From: Verrucomicrobiota bacterium
GTDB taxonomy: Bacteria; Verrucomicrobiota; Verrucomicrobiia; Verrucomicrobiales; DEV007
Direction: 5' to 3'
DNA: 56,458 nt
Assembly (NCBI GenBank): GCA_018970725.1
Contig: JAGWVU010000031.1
Coordinates: 1 to 56,458 of the forward strand
The position numbers and the translations under genes were made by a program. Below are positions 17,783 to 26,559 of the stretch, piece after piece (position 1 is the stretch's first letter; each line of letters opens with the position of its first letter). The notes below the pieces were generated by a model. It searched no databases. It saw only the letters and a program-made list of their open reading frames with translations, and was not told where the DNA came from.

Positions 17783-18053
17783 CGACAAGCTTCCGGAATC
17801 TCTCCCGGCGGCCCGTCCCAAGATTCACATGTGGTTGATATACACGCGCACCGTGCCGGTCGCACCGGCACCGATCGCGGGGTATTTCACGCGGCCCTTG
17901 GTGGCCGCCCCGCCCACCCTACAGGCAAGCCTCCGGGGCGCCGCCCATGATCAACCACGCCCACCAGGGAAAGTCCCTCCCGACTTCTGGCCGCGACTCC
18001 GCTGGATCCGGAGCGAAATCGACCCCGGTCCAGACTTTCTCAAGCCCACCAGG
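17783..18053 (-). other. mdh 3' region with a 30-codon ORF, possible gene remnant
   Basis: Between the mdh stop and the terminator there is no full gene. On the minus strand a GTG at 17917 opens a 30-codon frame to a TGA at 17827-17825, ending KYPAIGAGATGTVRVYINHM, which looks more protein-like than random. An ATG 36 bases upstream (near 17950) would join it if one base were removed near 17925, so this may be a frameshifted small gene. No family is recognised. Confidence 0.3.
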
Positions 18054-19043
18054 TCAGATCAGCCCGAGGCTCGCGACCGCGTCGCGCTCTTCTTTCAGTT
18101 CGGCGACGCTGGCATCGATCCTGGCCCGGCTGAACTCGTTCACCGGGACGCCTTGGAGGATTTTCCATTTCTTGCCGTCGGTCACGACAGGGAAAGAGGA
18201 AATGAGCCCTGGCTCGACGCCGTAGCTGCCGTCGGAACAGACGCAAACGCTGGTCCAATCCTTGCCCGGCGTCTTGGTGGTGAGACTGCGGACGGTATCG
18301 ACGACGGCATTGGCGGCGGAAGCAGCGGAAGAGGAACCGCGGGCCTCGATGATGGCCTTGCCCCGTTGCTGGACGGTGGAAATAAAGGAGCCCTTGAGCC
18401 ACTCCTCATCCTTGATGACCTGGGTGACGGGCTTCCCACCGATTCTGGCGTTGGTAAAGTCGGGGTATTGGGTGGCGGAATGGTTGCCCCAGATGGTCAT
18501 GTTCGTCACCGCGGAACAATGCACCCCCGCCTTTTGGGCGAGCTGGCTCTTGGCACGATTTTCGTCGAGCCGCGTCATCGCGAACCACCGTTCCCTGGGG
18601 ATCTTCGGCGCATTGCGCATGGCGATGAGGCAATTCGTGTTGCACGGGTTGCCGACAACGAGGATCCGGACATCCTTGGCGGCGCTGCGCTCGATGGCCT
18701 GACCCTGTCCGGTGAAGATTTTGCCGTTGATGTTGAGGAGGTCCTTGCGCTCCATGTCCGCTTTCCGGGGCACGCTGCCCACGAGGAGCGCCCAGTTCAC
18801 CCCGGCGAATCCCTCGTCCAGATTGGAAGTCTGGACCACGCCGCGGAGCAGCGGGAAGGCGCAGTCGTCCAACTCCATGACCACGCCCTGCAATGCTTTG
18901 AGGGCGGGTTCGATCTCGATCAGATGAAGGGAGACGGGCTGGTTGGGCCCGAACATGGCTCCCGAAGCGATCCGGAAGAGGAGGGAGTATCCGATTTGGC
19001 CGGCGGCGCCGGTCACCGCCACCTTGATGGGGTCATTGCTCAT
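18054..19043 (-). CDS. mdh: Malate dehydrogenase (type 2, cytosolic-like)
   Basis: 329 residues, the standard length. The Rossmann motif is [21 protein letters not shown]. The substrate and catalytic region is present: [15 protein letters not shown] supplies the mobile loop Arg residues, [10 protein letters not shown] the NAD contact, [14 protein letters not shown] the Asp of the dyad, and [13 protein letters not shown] the catalytic His. The enzyme interconverts malate and oxaloacetate in the TCA cycle. It starts 20 bases after the malQ stop, with AAGGGA about nine bases before the ATG. The pair is probably one transcript ending at the terminator near 17752. Confidence 0.97.
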   Translation of the reverse strand: MSNDPIKVAVTGAAGQIGYSLLFRIASGAMFGPNQPVSLHLIEIEPALKALQGVVMELDDCAFPLLRGVVQTSNLDEGFAGVNWALLVGSVPRKADMERKDLLNINGKIFTGQGQAIERSAAKDVRILVVGNPCNTNCLIAMRNAPKIPRERWFAMTRLDENRAKSQLAQKAGVHCSAVTNMTIWGNHSATQYPDFTNARIGGKPVTQVIKDEEWLKGSFISTVQQRGKAIIEARGSSSAASAANAVVDTVRSLTTKTPGKDWTSVCVCSDGSYGVEPGLISSFPVVTDGKKWKILQGVPVNEFSRARIDASVAELKEERDAVASLGLI

Positions 19044-19063
19044 GAGTGTGTATCCCTTACGTC

Positions 19064-20815
19064 TTACGCCGTGACCGCCAGGCGGCCAGTCTCTTTTAAG
19101 AGATTTTTCACGCCTTCACAGGCCTCATGCCAGCGCGGCCCGGTCGACAACTCCGCCACCGTCATCGGAAGCCGGTGGGACCAGTTGCGATCACTCAACA
19201 GGCCGGGGACGTTGAACCGCTCCTCCAACCCGAAAAGATCCGTGATCATGACCGAGGCATAGCGGGACCGGGCGGCGAACAGCGCCTTGAGCAAACGCTC
19301 GCGCACCCGGTCGTCAAACTCCGGGATGCCCTGCCCATGGATGTCGATCCCCGCGAGCCGGCCGAGCCCCTCCAAAAAGCGGCAAGGTCCCCAACCTTCC
19401 CCGTCGTCCCCATGGCGGAGGACCTTTTCCCGCGCCGCGTTCCACTGCGTCTTCAGCGGCTCATGGTCGTGCGTGGCGTAGGTGGCCAGCGAAAGCCACG
19501 GATAGTCCTTGGGATCCCGGAACCCGCCGTGGTCCGCGGTCTCCCACTGCGGCACCTTCATCCCAGCCAGGCCGATGGACAGCAGGCTCTCCGGGACATA
19601 TTCCGGCACCATGCCCAAATCCTCCGCGACCACCGCCGAACCGTTGGCGGACTCGCGCACCATGCCCAGATACCGCTCGCCGAGCAACCGGTTGCGCTCC
19701 GCCAGCTCCGGGGTGTCGTCCGGACCGGGTTGGAAGCCCGGGAGCCGTCCCCCGGTCAGGCCCATCGTTTCCTCCGCAGACAACGGCAAAAACTCCGCAT
19801 TGCGGTCCGGTCTCCAGGGAAAACTGTAGATCCGGTAGAACCCGAGGGCGTGGTCGATCCGGAAGATATCGAAAAAACGGCACAGCTTGCCGATGCGTTG
19901 CCGCCACCACGCGTAGTTGTCTCCGGCCATGAGGTCCCAGCGGTAGAGCGGGATCCCCCAGTTTTGCCCCCAACGGACCACAAACTCATCGTCCTTGAAG
20001 TTGCTCTCCGGCGGGGCCCCTCCAAACCACTCCAGATCGAAAAAGCGACGGTTCGCGAACACATCGCAACTGCAACGACTCACTCCGAAGGGCACGTCCC
20101 CCATCAGCTTCACGCCCCGCGCCCGCGCATGCGCCGCCGTGGCGTCCCACTGCTCCTGGGCGATGAACTGAACGTAGGCATAAAAGGCGAGTTGCAGCTC
20201 CGTCTTCTCCCGTTCCCTGACCAACAATCCGTCGATGAAGGCCCAGGCTTGTTCAGGAGACCGATACTCAGGAGACCAATTCTCCCAGTCCTCCCTACCC
20301 TCCTCCATGTCCAGCAAAAGCCGGTAACGACAGTAATCATGCAACCACTGGCGCTCCGCGGCGCAAAACTCGAGGAAGGCCCCTTCACGCTCCGTCCCGT
20401 GCCAGTAATGCTCCTTGCGGAACTTCCCGAAAGCGCGCCACAGCAGATCCAGCTTCAATCGCCGCACCTGGTCGTATTTCACCCCGTCCGCCCGCAGAAA
20501 CCCGAGGTCATATCCCGCCAGCACCTCCTGATATTCCGACTCCGCCAACTCCGGAATCGCCCCCGGGGAGGTGTCCAGCGTCAGCGGTTCCAGCGCCACC
20601 GAGCTGATGGCGTTGTAAGGACTGTTGTCCCGCCCCATCTCGTTCACCGGCAAGAGCTGGATGAAGCCCAGCCCGCACTCCGCCGCCCAGTCCACCAACT
20701 GCCGCAGCGCCGTCACATCCCCAATCCCGAGGTCATCCTCACGCCGCAGAGCGAAAACGGGCACGAGAACGCCGGCGATTCGTTCTTCGGTGGCGGCGGA
20801 GCGGGAGTCGAACAT
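19064..20815 (-). CDS. malQ: 4-alpha-glucanotransferase (amylomaltase, GH77)
   Basis: 583 residues from the ATG at 20815. GH77 features in order: [20 protein letters not shown] at the N-terminus, [14 protein letters not shown], the nucleophile region [16 protein letters not shown], the acid/base region [18 protein letters not shown], and [14 protein letters not shown] near the end. The enzyme transfers maltodextrin segments between glucans in glycogen and maltose metabolism. Open frame continues 78 codons upstream without family similarity and into the divergent gene's control region, so the later start is preferred. It precedes mdh on the same strand. Confidence 0.93.
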   Translation of the reverse strand: MFDSRSAATEERIAGVLVPVFALRREDDLGIGDVTALRQLVDWAAECGLGFIQLLPVNEMGRDNSPYNAISSVALEPLTLDTSPGAIPELAESEYQEVLAGYDLGFLRADGVKYDQVRRLKLDLLWRAFGKFRKEHYWHGTEREGAFLEFCAAERQWLHDYCRYRLLLDMEEGREDWENWSPEYRSPEQAWAFIDGLLVREREKTELQLAFYAYVQFIAQEQWDATAAHARARGVKLMGDVPFGVSRCSCDVFANRRFFDLEWFGGAPPESNFKDDEFVVRWGQNWGIPLYRWDLMAGDNYAWWRQRIGKLCRFFDIFRIDHALGFYRIYSFPWRPDRNAEFLPLSAEETMGLTGGRLPGFQPGPDDTPELAERNRLLGERYLGMVRESANGSAVVAEDLGMVPEYVPESLLSIGLAGMKVPQWETADHGGFRDPKDYPWLSLATYATHDHEPLKTQWNAAREKVLRHGDDGEGWGPCRFLEGLGRLAGIDIHGQGIPEFDDRVRERLLKALFAARSRYASVMITDLFGLEERFNVPGLLSDRNWSHRLPMTVAELSTGPRWHEACEGVKNLLKETGRLAVTA

Positions 20816-20895
20816 CACAACGCGCTGACTATAGCCTCCGACCCCGTTCACGCGAGCGGAAATTCGGAGCATGTTAACCATGTTTTTCCGAAAAC

Positions 20896-20924
20896 TTGAC
20901 GAATCCCGTTTTCTCCATTCCAAT
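20896..20924 (+). promoter_or_regulatory. Candidate promoter of the DUF1080 fusion gene
   Basis: TTGACG at 20896-20901, 17 bases, TCCAAT at 20919-20924 (four of six consensus bases). The start codon at 20931 is only six bases after the -10 box, so the transcript would begin at or next to the ATG. Confidence 0.45.
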
Positions 20925-20930
20925 CCGCCC

Positions 20931-22961
20931 ATGCCCCGCGTTCTCACGATTCTGGCGCTTGCTCTTCCCTCATCCGCCAGCTTCGCGGCCGGGTGGTCCC
21001 CTCTCTTCGACGGCTCCTCCCTCCAAGGCTGGATCCAACGCGGCGGCAAGGCCGATTACCAAGTCCGCGACGGTGCCATCACCGGCACCGCCGTCCCCAA
21101 CACCCCGAACAGTTTCCTCTGCACCGCACGCGACTACGGCGACTTCATCCTGGAGTTGGAGTTCCGGATCGATCCCTCCCTCAACGCGGGCATCCAATTC
21201 CGTTCCCAGAGCCTGCCCGACTACAAGAAAGGCCAGGTCCACGGCTACCAGATGGAAATCGATCCAAGCCGCCGGGGTTGGGCCGGGGGCATTTACGACG
21301 AGGGCCGCCGGGGCTGGATCTACCCTCTCACCCACCGCCCCGAAGCCCGCCTCGCCTTCAAGCAAGACGCCTGGAACCACTACCGCGTCGAAGCCATCGG
21401 CGATTCCATCCGCACCTGGGTCAACGGCATCCCGGCGGCCGATCTGGTCGATTCCCTGACGCTCGAGGGATTCATCGCCCTTCAGGTCCACGGGGTAGGC
21501 AAGCGGGCCGACGGACCGAAAACTAGCTGGCGCAACATCCGGATCGAGGATCTCGGGCGGAGCGTCTGGAAACCGCTTTTCAACGGAAAGGATCTCACCG
21601 GATGGAAACCCTCGCCCGGTGGCTCATGGAAAGTGGCGGATGGGATCCTGAAGGGCACCAGCGCGCCCTCCGAACCCCGCCACGGCCTTCTCCTCAGCGA
21701 AGCGGAACACGCCGATTTCACGGTCCGCGCCGTCTATCGCTCCCTCTCCGGCAACAGCGGGCTTTACTTCCGCGCCCAACCGGTGGACGACGCCGTGGCC
21801 GTGAAGGGATTCCAAGCCGAGATCGACTCCGCCGGGCGCGACGCGGGCGGGCTTTACGAAACCCTCGGCCGCGGCTGGGTGGTCCAGCCGGAGGAGGAGA
21901 CGCGGAAGAAAGCGTTCAAACCGGGTGAATGGAACGAGATGACCGTGTCCGCGCACGGACCGCGGCTCGTGGTCCACCTCAACGGGATCAAGACCGCGGA
22001 CATTCTGGATGCGAGCGGCACCCGCAAGGGGCGGCTGGCCCTGCAACTGCACGGCGGCCAGGACATGGACGTCGAGTTCAAGTCGATCGAAATTCTCGAG
22101 ACCCCCTCCCCGCGTCCTGTCCCGGTGATCCCGGCCCCCGCCTCCGGCCCGGTCGTGCCCGAAGGAGCCACGTTCCGAAAACTCGGCGACGGCTACAAAT
22201 TCACCGAAGGCCCGGCGCAAGGTCCCGACGGACGGATCTGGTTCAACGACATCCCGAACAACCGGACCCATGTTTACGATCCGAAGACCGGCCGGATCGA
22301 AGTCTGGCGGGAAAACACCGGAGGAGCCAACGGATTGCTCTGGGTTCCCGGCGGGGATCTTTATGCCTGCGAAGGGACCAACCGCCAGATCTCGCGGCAG
22401 ACCGGGGACTCGATCAAACCGGTTGTCGGCGCGTTCAAGGGCAAGCGCCTCAACAGCCCCAATGATCTGATCTCCGACGGCCAGGGCGGGATCTATTTCA
22501 CCGACCCGCGTTACGGCAACGCCGGCGGGGAAAGGGAGCTGGAACAGGAATCCGTCTACTACCTCGGCAGCGGCTCCTCCATCACCCTGGCCACCGCGGA
22601 GGTCACCAAACCGAACGGCGTGGCGCTCTCCCCGGATCAGAAAACCCTCTACGTGGCCGACACCGCGGAGAAACAAATCTTCGCCTGGGACATCAAGAAA
22701 CCGGGCGTGCTGCAAAACCGCCGTGTTTTCGCTCCCTCCTCAAGCGACGGCATGGCGGTCGACGTGGCCGGCAACCTCTATCTCACGGTGGGCCCGGGCC
22801 TATCGGTCTGGTCACCCGCCGGAGACAGGATTGCCGAAATCCCCTGCCCCGAGAACCCCGCGAACTGTGCCTTCGGCGGACCGGAAAACAAAACCTTGTT
22901 TGTCACGGCAAGGACCGGTTTTTATGCGATCGACCTCAACATCCCGGGGCTGAGGGAATAA
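20931..22961 (+). CDS. Secreted protein with two DUF1080 domains and an SMP-30/gluconolactonase-like propeller
   Basis: 676 residues with a signal peptide (MPRVLTILALALPSSASFAA). DUF1080 copy 1 is about 22-205 (WSPLFDGSSLQGWIQRG; ELEFRIDPSLNAGIQFRS) and copy 2 about 210-400 (WKPLFNGKDLTGWKPSPGGS; LSGNSGLYFRAQ). DUF1080 is a concanavalin-like fold with glucanase-like or carbohydrate-binding roles. From about 420 a six-bladed propeller of the SMP-30 type follows: YKFTEGPAQGPDGRIWFND with a metal-ligand Glu, RLNSPNDLISDGQGGIYFTD with Asn/Asp, and KPNGVALSPDQKTLYVAD. SMP-30 enzymes hydrolyse sugar lactones. An exported carbohydrate-binding lactonase is a reasonable guess. The ATG at 20931 directly precedes the signal peptide; the gene is divergent from malQ. 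Confidence 0.88.
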   Translation: MPRVLTILALALPSSASFAAGWSPLFDGSSLQGWIQRGGKADYQVRDGAITGTAVPNTPNSFLCTARDYGDFILELEFRIDPSLNAGIQFRSQSLPDYKKGQVHGYQMEIDPSRRGWAGGIYDEGRRGWIYPLTHRPEARLAFKQDAWNHYRVEAIGDSIRTWVNGIPAADLVDSLTLEGFIALQVHGVGKRADGPKTSWRNIRIEDLGRSVWKPLFNGKDLTGWKPSPGGSWKVADGILKGTSAPSEPRHGLLLSEAEHADFTVRAVYRSLSGNSGLYFRAQPVDDAVAVKGFQAEIDSAGRDAGGLYETLGRGWVVQPEEETRKKAFKPGEWNEMTVSAHGPRLVVHLNGIKTADILDASGTRKGRLALQLHGGQDMDVEFKSIEILETPSPRPVPVIPAPASGPVVPEGATFRKLGDGYKFTEGPAQGPDGRIWFNDIPNNRTHVYDPKTGRIEVWRENTGGANGLLWVPGGDLYACEGTNRQISRQTGDSIKPVVGAFKGKRLNSPNDLISDGQGGIYFTDPRYGNAGGERELEQESVYYLGSGSSITLATAEVTKPNGVALSPDQKTLYVADTAEKQIFAWDIKKPGVLQNRRVFAPSSSDGMAVDVAGNLYLTVGPGLSVWSPAGDRIAEIPCPENPANCAFGGPENKTLFVTARTGFYAIDLNIPGLRE

Positions 22962-22967
22962 AGGATT

Positions 22968-23036
22968 GGCAGCAGGGCCTGGGGTCCAACTTCCGATTCG
23001 AATGATCGGGCTGGCTTCGGCACCATTCCTGCTGCC
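22968..23036. repeat. Nested inverted repeats before the M42-like peptidase gene
   Basis: The outer arms are GGCAGCAGG (22968-22976) and CCTGCTGCC (23028-23036). An inner pair CCGAT / ATCGG with a seven-base loop lies between 22993 and 23009. The outer arm ends 12 bases before the TTG start at 23049. No T-run follows, so it may be a structured leader or an attenuator rather than a terminator. Confidence 0.4.
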
Positions 23037-23048
23037 GGGACTTTCATC

Positions 23049-24128
23049 TTGAGCGATCCCGTTCCATCCCACCCCGCCGGTTCCACCGGGAACGACCTCG
23101 ACCTGACCGAGTTTCTTGAGATCCTCTACCAGCTCGTCCGCGAGCCCTCGGTGGTGGGGACGGAGGATTCCTTCTTCCGCGTGGTGCGGCGGGAACTGGA
23201 GGAAATCGGGGTGAGGGTGGATCACCACTTCGGGGCCTTGGTGGCCCGGGGCTCCCAACCGGAATTGCTGGTGCTCTCGGCGCACATCGACCGGCACGGT
23301 CTCCTCTGCACCGGTCCCAACGAGTTCCAGTATGCGGCCTTCATTTCGGGAAACCGCGGGGAACTGGACGGGGATTCCATCTCCGAACAGATGATGGCCA
23401 CCATCGCCGACCGTTTCAACGGGCAGCGCGTCCAGGCGCATCTTCCCTTCACCGGAACCTACCTTGGCCAGGGGGTGATCTCGACCTCGCGGCTTTGCCC
23501 CTACCGCCGCAACCTGATCTTTGAGATCGAGGGGTTGCCCCAGTTGCACCCGGGGACGCCCATCTCCTTCCTCGACCGCCTTCACGTCGGCCAGACCCAC
23601 GTTTCCGCCCAGTTGGACAACGTGCTCTCGGTCGCCATCATGATCTATCTGTTCCGCCAGGGCTTCACCGGCACCGCGCTGTTCACCGCCCAGGAAGAGG
23701 CCGGGCGGAGCTGGCGACACGCCCTCGCCTGGTTCCAAAGGGAGCGGATCACCACCCGGAGGCTGCTGGTGATCGATACCAGTCCCTACCCCACCGCCGA
23801 AGCCGCGGGCGAGCAGGAACTGGTCCTGCGCCGCAAGGATGCCACCGGAGGGTTCGACCCCGGCTTCACCTCGGAAATCGAGCACGCCTGCAAACGGCTG
23901 GGCATCCGTTACACGTTCAAGGATGCCTGGATCGAGGAACAGAACCGGAACCGCGCCAAGCCAATTTCTTTGGGAAGGACGGAACTGGGCCGGCTGGTGG
24001 CGGCCACCGGCGGCCTGATCAACGGCACCACCCTCCAGATCCCCACGACCGGCTACCATACGGCCAACGAAACCGCCTCGCTCGCCTCGATCCGGGCCGC
24101 CCTGGGTTTGCTGGGCGCCTATCTGTGA
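23049..24128 (+). CDS. M42-like metallopeptidase (glutamyl aminopeptidase/endoglucanase family)
   Basis: 359 residues. Metal-binding positions of the M42/M28 group are visible: VLSAHIDRHGLL (HxD), AQLDNVLSVA (bridging Asp), FTAQEEAGRSW (general-base Glu pair), LVIDTSPYP (Asp) and TTGYHTANETA (final His). No signal peptide, so cytoplasmic, where such enzymes trim peptides. The frame opens with TTG at 23049 and has no early ATG; the weak GGGAC upstream is the only ribosome-binding candidate. The start is therefore uncertain, but the family fold begins soon after (LTEFLEILYQLVREPSVVGTE). It may use the nested inverted repeats just before it for control. Confidence 0.8.
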   Translation: MSDPVPSHPAGSTGNDLDLTEFLEILYQLVREPSVVGTEDSFFRVVRRELEEIGVRVDHHFGALVARGSQPELLVLSAHIDRHGLLCTGPNEFQYAAFISGNRGELDGDSISEQMMATIADRFNGQRVQAHLPFTGTYLGQGVISTSRLCPYRRNLIFEIEGLPQLHPGTPISFLDRLHVGQTHVSAQLDNVLSVAIMIYLFRQGFTGTALFTAQEEAGRSWRHALAWFQRERITTRRLLVIDTSPYPTAEAAGEQELVLRRKDATGGFDPGFTSEIEHACKRLGIRYTFKDAWIEEQNRNRAKPISLGRTELGRLVAATGGLINGTTLQIPTTGYHTANETASLASIRAALGLLGAYL

Positions 24129-24214
24129 CCGGGATTGTGGTGAACCCGGTTGCGTCCCGCGGTCTCCGGTGCTTTGATGATGTAGGTGGGGAATCCCTCC
24201 ACCCCAACCGCCCC

Positions 24215-24586
24215 ATGGACCCGAACGCCCCAGCCCTCCGCAGTCCCGACTCCGTTCTCGAATCAGGCAAGACCCAGGCCATGCGGGCCGCGGAACAACT
24301 GCGCCAGGCCGCCGCCTCCACCGTCCAGCAGTTCCGCACCGCGGCCGAAGACCGGGCGGAGCGGCTCCGGACCGCCGCCGGAGAGCAGACCGATACCATG
24401 AGGGCGGCCGCGGAGGCCCAGGCCGGGCAACTTCGCGATAGCGCGGAACAACATTGGAGCCAGGCCCGCACCCATGTCCAGGACTGGCAGCAGGATTTGG
24501 AAGCCTATGTGCGCGCCAACCCCACCAAATCCATTCTGGCCACCTTCGGCCTCGGTCTGGTTCTGGGATTGATCCTGCGCCGCTGA
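24215..24586 (+). CDS. YqjD/ElaB-like (DUF883) membrane-anchored protein
   Basis: 123 residues. A long Ala/Gln/Arg-rich amphipathic coil (about 20-100; QLRQAAASTVQQFRTAAEDR) ends in a short C-terminal membrane anchor (VRANPTKSILATFGLGLVLG and LILRR), the typical DUF883 ending. In E. coli YqjD, ElaB and YgaM are tail-anchored inner-membrane proteins that bind ribosomes in stationary phase; the same role here is inference. The ATG at 24215 is used because upstream frame lacks similarity. It is followed by YqjE-like and YqjK-like genes, as in E. coli yqjDEK. Confidence 0.78.
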   Translation: MDPNAPALRSPDSVLESGKTQAMRAAEQLRQAAASTVQQFRTAAEDRAERLRTAAGEQTDTMRAAAEAQAGQLRDSAEQHWSQARTHVQDWQQDLEAYVRANPTKSILATFGLGLVLGLILRR

Positions 24587-24614
24587 CTCCCGCCCTTCCA
24601 CCCTTTTCGGATTG

Positions 24615-25025
24615 ATGGCCAGTCCTTTCGGCGACAACAGCCCGCCCGGAAAACAGATCGGGGCCACCACCCGCAACCTCGTTGCCCACCTCCAGGCGCG
24701 CACCCAGTTGCTCGCCCTCGAAACCCGGGAAGCTTACGGTGAACTCTGCGGCCGCTCCCTCTTCGGCGCCATTGGCAGCCTCCTCGTGCTCATCGGCTAC
24801 CTGCTCGCCCTGACCTGCCTCATCCCGCTCCTCGCGGAAAGCCTCCACACCCGCTGGCAATTCGTCGGGCTCGTCCTCGCCGCCGTTCACCTCGTGGCCG
24901 GTGGCGTGGTTTTCTGGATCGCCCGGCGCCGCTTCTCGGCGGTTCTCTACGAATGCACCCTCTCGGAACTTGAAAAGGATCGCCAATGGCTCGCCCGGAA
25001 CCAGCCCGCTACCCCGGGAAACTAG
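24615..25025 (+). CDS. YqjE-like (DUF1469, holin superfamily III) membrane protein
   Basis: 136 residues. Two membrane helices (SLLVLIGYLLALTCLIPLL and FVGLVLAAVHLVAGGVVFWI) are flanked by an N-terminal amphipathic helix (LVAHLQARTQLLALETREA) and a charged C-terminal tail with ECTLSELEKDRQWL. This is the YqjE pattern. The family is associated with envelope stress and stationary phase, without a defined biochemical activity. It begins 28 bases after the DUF883 gene and its end overlaps the next gene by 40 bases. Confidence 0.75.
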   Translation: MASPFGDNSPPGKQIGATTRNLVAHLQARTQLLALETREAYGELCGRSLFGAIGSLLVLIGYLLALTCLIPLLAESLHTRWQFVGLVLAAVHLVAGGVVFWIARRRFSAVLYECTLSELEKDRQWLARNQPATPGN

Positions 25026-25381
25026 AACTGGTCGCGACGCTCGACCGCACTCGCGCCGCTCTCTCGAGGGATTTCGGCGGCGTCGGCCGCGCCCTTGACC
25101 TCAGCACCCAATTCCGCCGTTCCTACGCTTCCGGCTGGTGGCGCTGGCTCGCCGGTGCCCTGGCGGTGGGAGTCGTGGCCGGTTCGCGCTTGATCCCGTC
25201 CCACCCTTCCTCCACCGCCGGAAAGGGGCCGGAGCCCAAGCCGCAAAACGGCGCCATCCTCACCAACATCGCGGGCGTCGTGCTGCGACAACTCCTCGCC
25301 AGCGCCGCTCAACCCGCTTTGAGCCGCGTTTTGGGGCAGGAGATCGACAAATGGCTCAGCGCGGTATTGCGGAAGCCTTGA
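24986..25381 (+). CDS. YqjK-like small membrane-associated protein
   Basis: 131 residues. An N-terminal charged helix (LELVATLDRTRAALSRDF) leads to one hydrophobic stretch (WWRWLAGALAVGVVAGSRLI), a Pro-rich linker and a C-terminal amphipathic part (ILTNIAGVVLRQLLASAAQ). The position after YqjD-like and YqjE-like genes, and the general build, suggest a YqjK counterpart, although sequence resemblance is weak. The 40-base overlap with the YqjE-like gene is unusually long for this window, where most overlaps are four bases. Confidence 0.6.
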   Translation: MARPEPARYPGKLELVATLDRTRAALSRDFGGVGRALDLSTQFRRSYASGWWRWLAGALAVGVVAGSRLIPSHPSSTAGKGPEPKPQNGAILTNIAGVVLRQLLASAAQPALSRVLGQEIDKWLSAVLRKP

Positions 25382-25436
25382 CTCTTTGCTTAGCTGGGGC
25401 CTTCCGCACCGACGACCCCTGTCTTCCACGGCCGCC

Positions 25437-26522
25437 ATGTCCGACACCATCGCCACCCTCGCCCACATCGACGACTACCTGAACCTGTCGGTCGAATACG
25501 ACGCCTCCGACCTGCACCTGTGCGCCGGCACGCAACCCTCCTGGCGGCGCTACGGGGTTTTGCAGCCGATCTGGCAAAACGGCGCCATCCTCACCGCCGA
25601 GGACATGGAGAAACTGGTGAAAGGATTCATCGACGACCGGAACTTCCAACGGCTCATGGAGCGCGGGGACGCGGATTTCGCCTACGCCACGGAGACCCAC
25701 CGCTTCCGCGCCAGCGTGGTCCGGCAGCGCCTCGGTTGGACGATTTGCTGCCGGGTCATCAACACCAAGGTCCGCTCCATGGACGAACTCGGCCTGCCCT
25801 CGATGCTCAAACCACTGCTGGAATACAGCAGCGGGCTGATCCTCGTCACGGGCGGGATCGGTTCCGGAAAGTCGACCACTCTGGCGGCCATGATCAACGA
25901 GATCAACACCACGCGGAACGATCACATCATCACCCTCGAGGATCCCGTGGAATACGTGGTTGAGTCCAAGGCCTGCCACGTCAACCAACGCGAGGTCCAC
26001 CTCCACACCAACTCCTTCGCCCGCGCCCTCCGGGCCGCCTTGCGCGAGGACCCCGATGTCATCATGGTCGGGGAAATGCGCGACCTCGAGACCATCTCCC
26101 TCGCCATCACCGCCTCGGAAACGGGGCACCTCGTGATGGGCACCCTGCACACCAGTTCCGCCGCGCGGACGCTGGACCGGGTGCTCGATGTCTTCCCGGT
26201 GGATCAACGGGACCAGATCCGCCAAATGGTCAGCGAATCCCTCCGGGGCGTCATCTGCCAGCAACTCGTCCCCCGTTGCGATCAGGAGGGCCGGGTGCTG
26301 GCGCAGGAAATCCTCGTGAATTCCCCGGCCGTTTCCGCCTCCATCCGGGACGGCAAGACCTTCATGATCCCCGGCATCATGCAAACCGGACGCAGCCTCG
26401 GGATGCGTCTCATGGACGATGTTCTCTACGAGCATTTCACCTCCGGGCGGATCTCGCAAGACCAATGCCTCATGCGGGCCGTGGACCAAACCACCATGAA
26501 GCAAAAACTCGGACTCGTCTGA
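25437..26522 (+). CDS. pilT: PilT-family pilus retraction ATPase, copy 1
   Basis: 361 residues from the ATG at 25437. PilT layout: N-domain about 1-110 with DASDLHLCAGTQPSWRRYG, P-loop GGIGSGKST at 139-147 (most PilT have GPTGSGKST), Asp box LEDPVEYVV, Walker B region IMVGEMRDLETISLA and His box TGHLVMGTLHTSS. No tetracysteine zinc site, which separates it from PilB. It shares DLETISLA and nearby residues with the next gene, so the two are paralogues by duplication. PilT hydrolyses ATP to depolymerise the pilus for twitching. The variant P-loop with Gly-Ile replacing Pro-Thr keeps Gly-Lys-Ser/Thr and should still bind nucleotide. A PilU-like role is possible. Confidence 0.9.
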   Translation: MSDTIATLAHIDDYLNLSVEYDASDLHLCAGTQPSWRRYGVLQPIWQNGAILTAEDMEKLVKGFIDDRNFQRLMERGDADFAYATETHRFRASVVRQRLGWTICCRVINTKVRSMDELGLPSMLKPLLEYSSGLILVTGGIGSGKSTTLAAMINEINTTRNDHIITLEDPVEYVVESKACHVNQREVHLHTNSFARALRAALREDPDVIMVGEMRDLETISLAITASETGHLVMGTLHTSSAARTLDRVLDVFPVDQRDQIRQMVSESLRGVICQQLVPRCDQEGRVLAQEILVNSPAVSASIRDGKTFMIPGIMQTGRSLGMRLMDDVLYEHFTSGRISQDQCLMRAVDQTTMKQKLGLV

Positions 26523-26559
26523 TCCTCCCCTTCCGGCATCCCCCCAAACCTTTCACGCC

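Noticed and set aside
22968-23036. tRNA-like structure
   Set aside because: Arms pair but there is no anticodon stem, T-loop consensus or acceptor pattern of tRNA size.
22812-24986. Very long minus-strand open frame across the SMP-30, peptidase and DUF883 genes
   Set aside because: It is antisense to three well-supported genes, is rich in Gly/Glu/Arg/Pro typical of GC-rich shadow frames and shows no domain.
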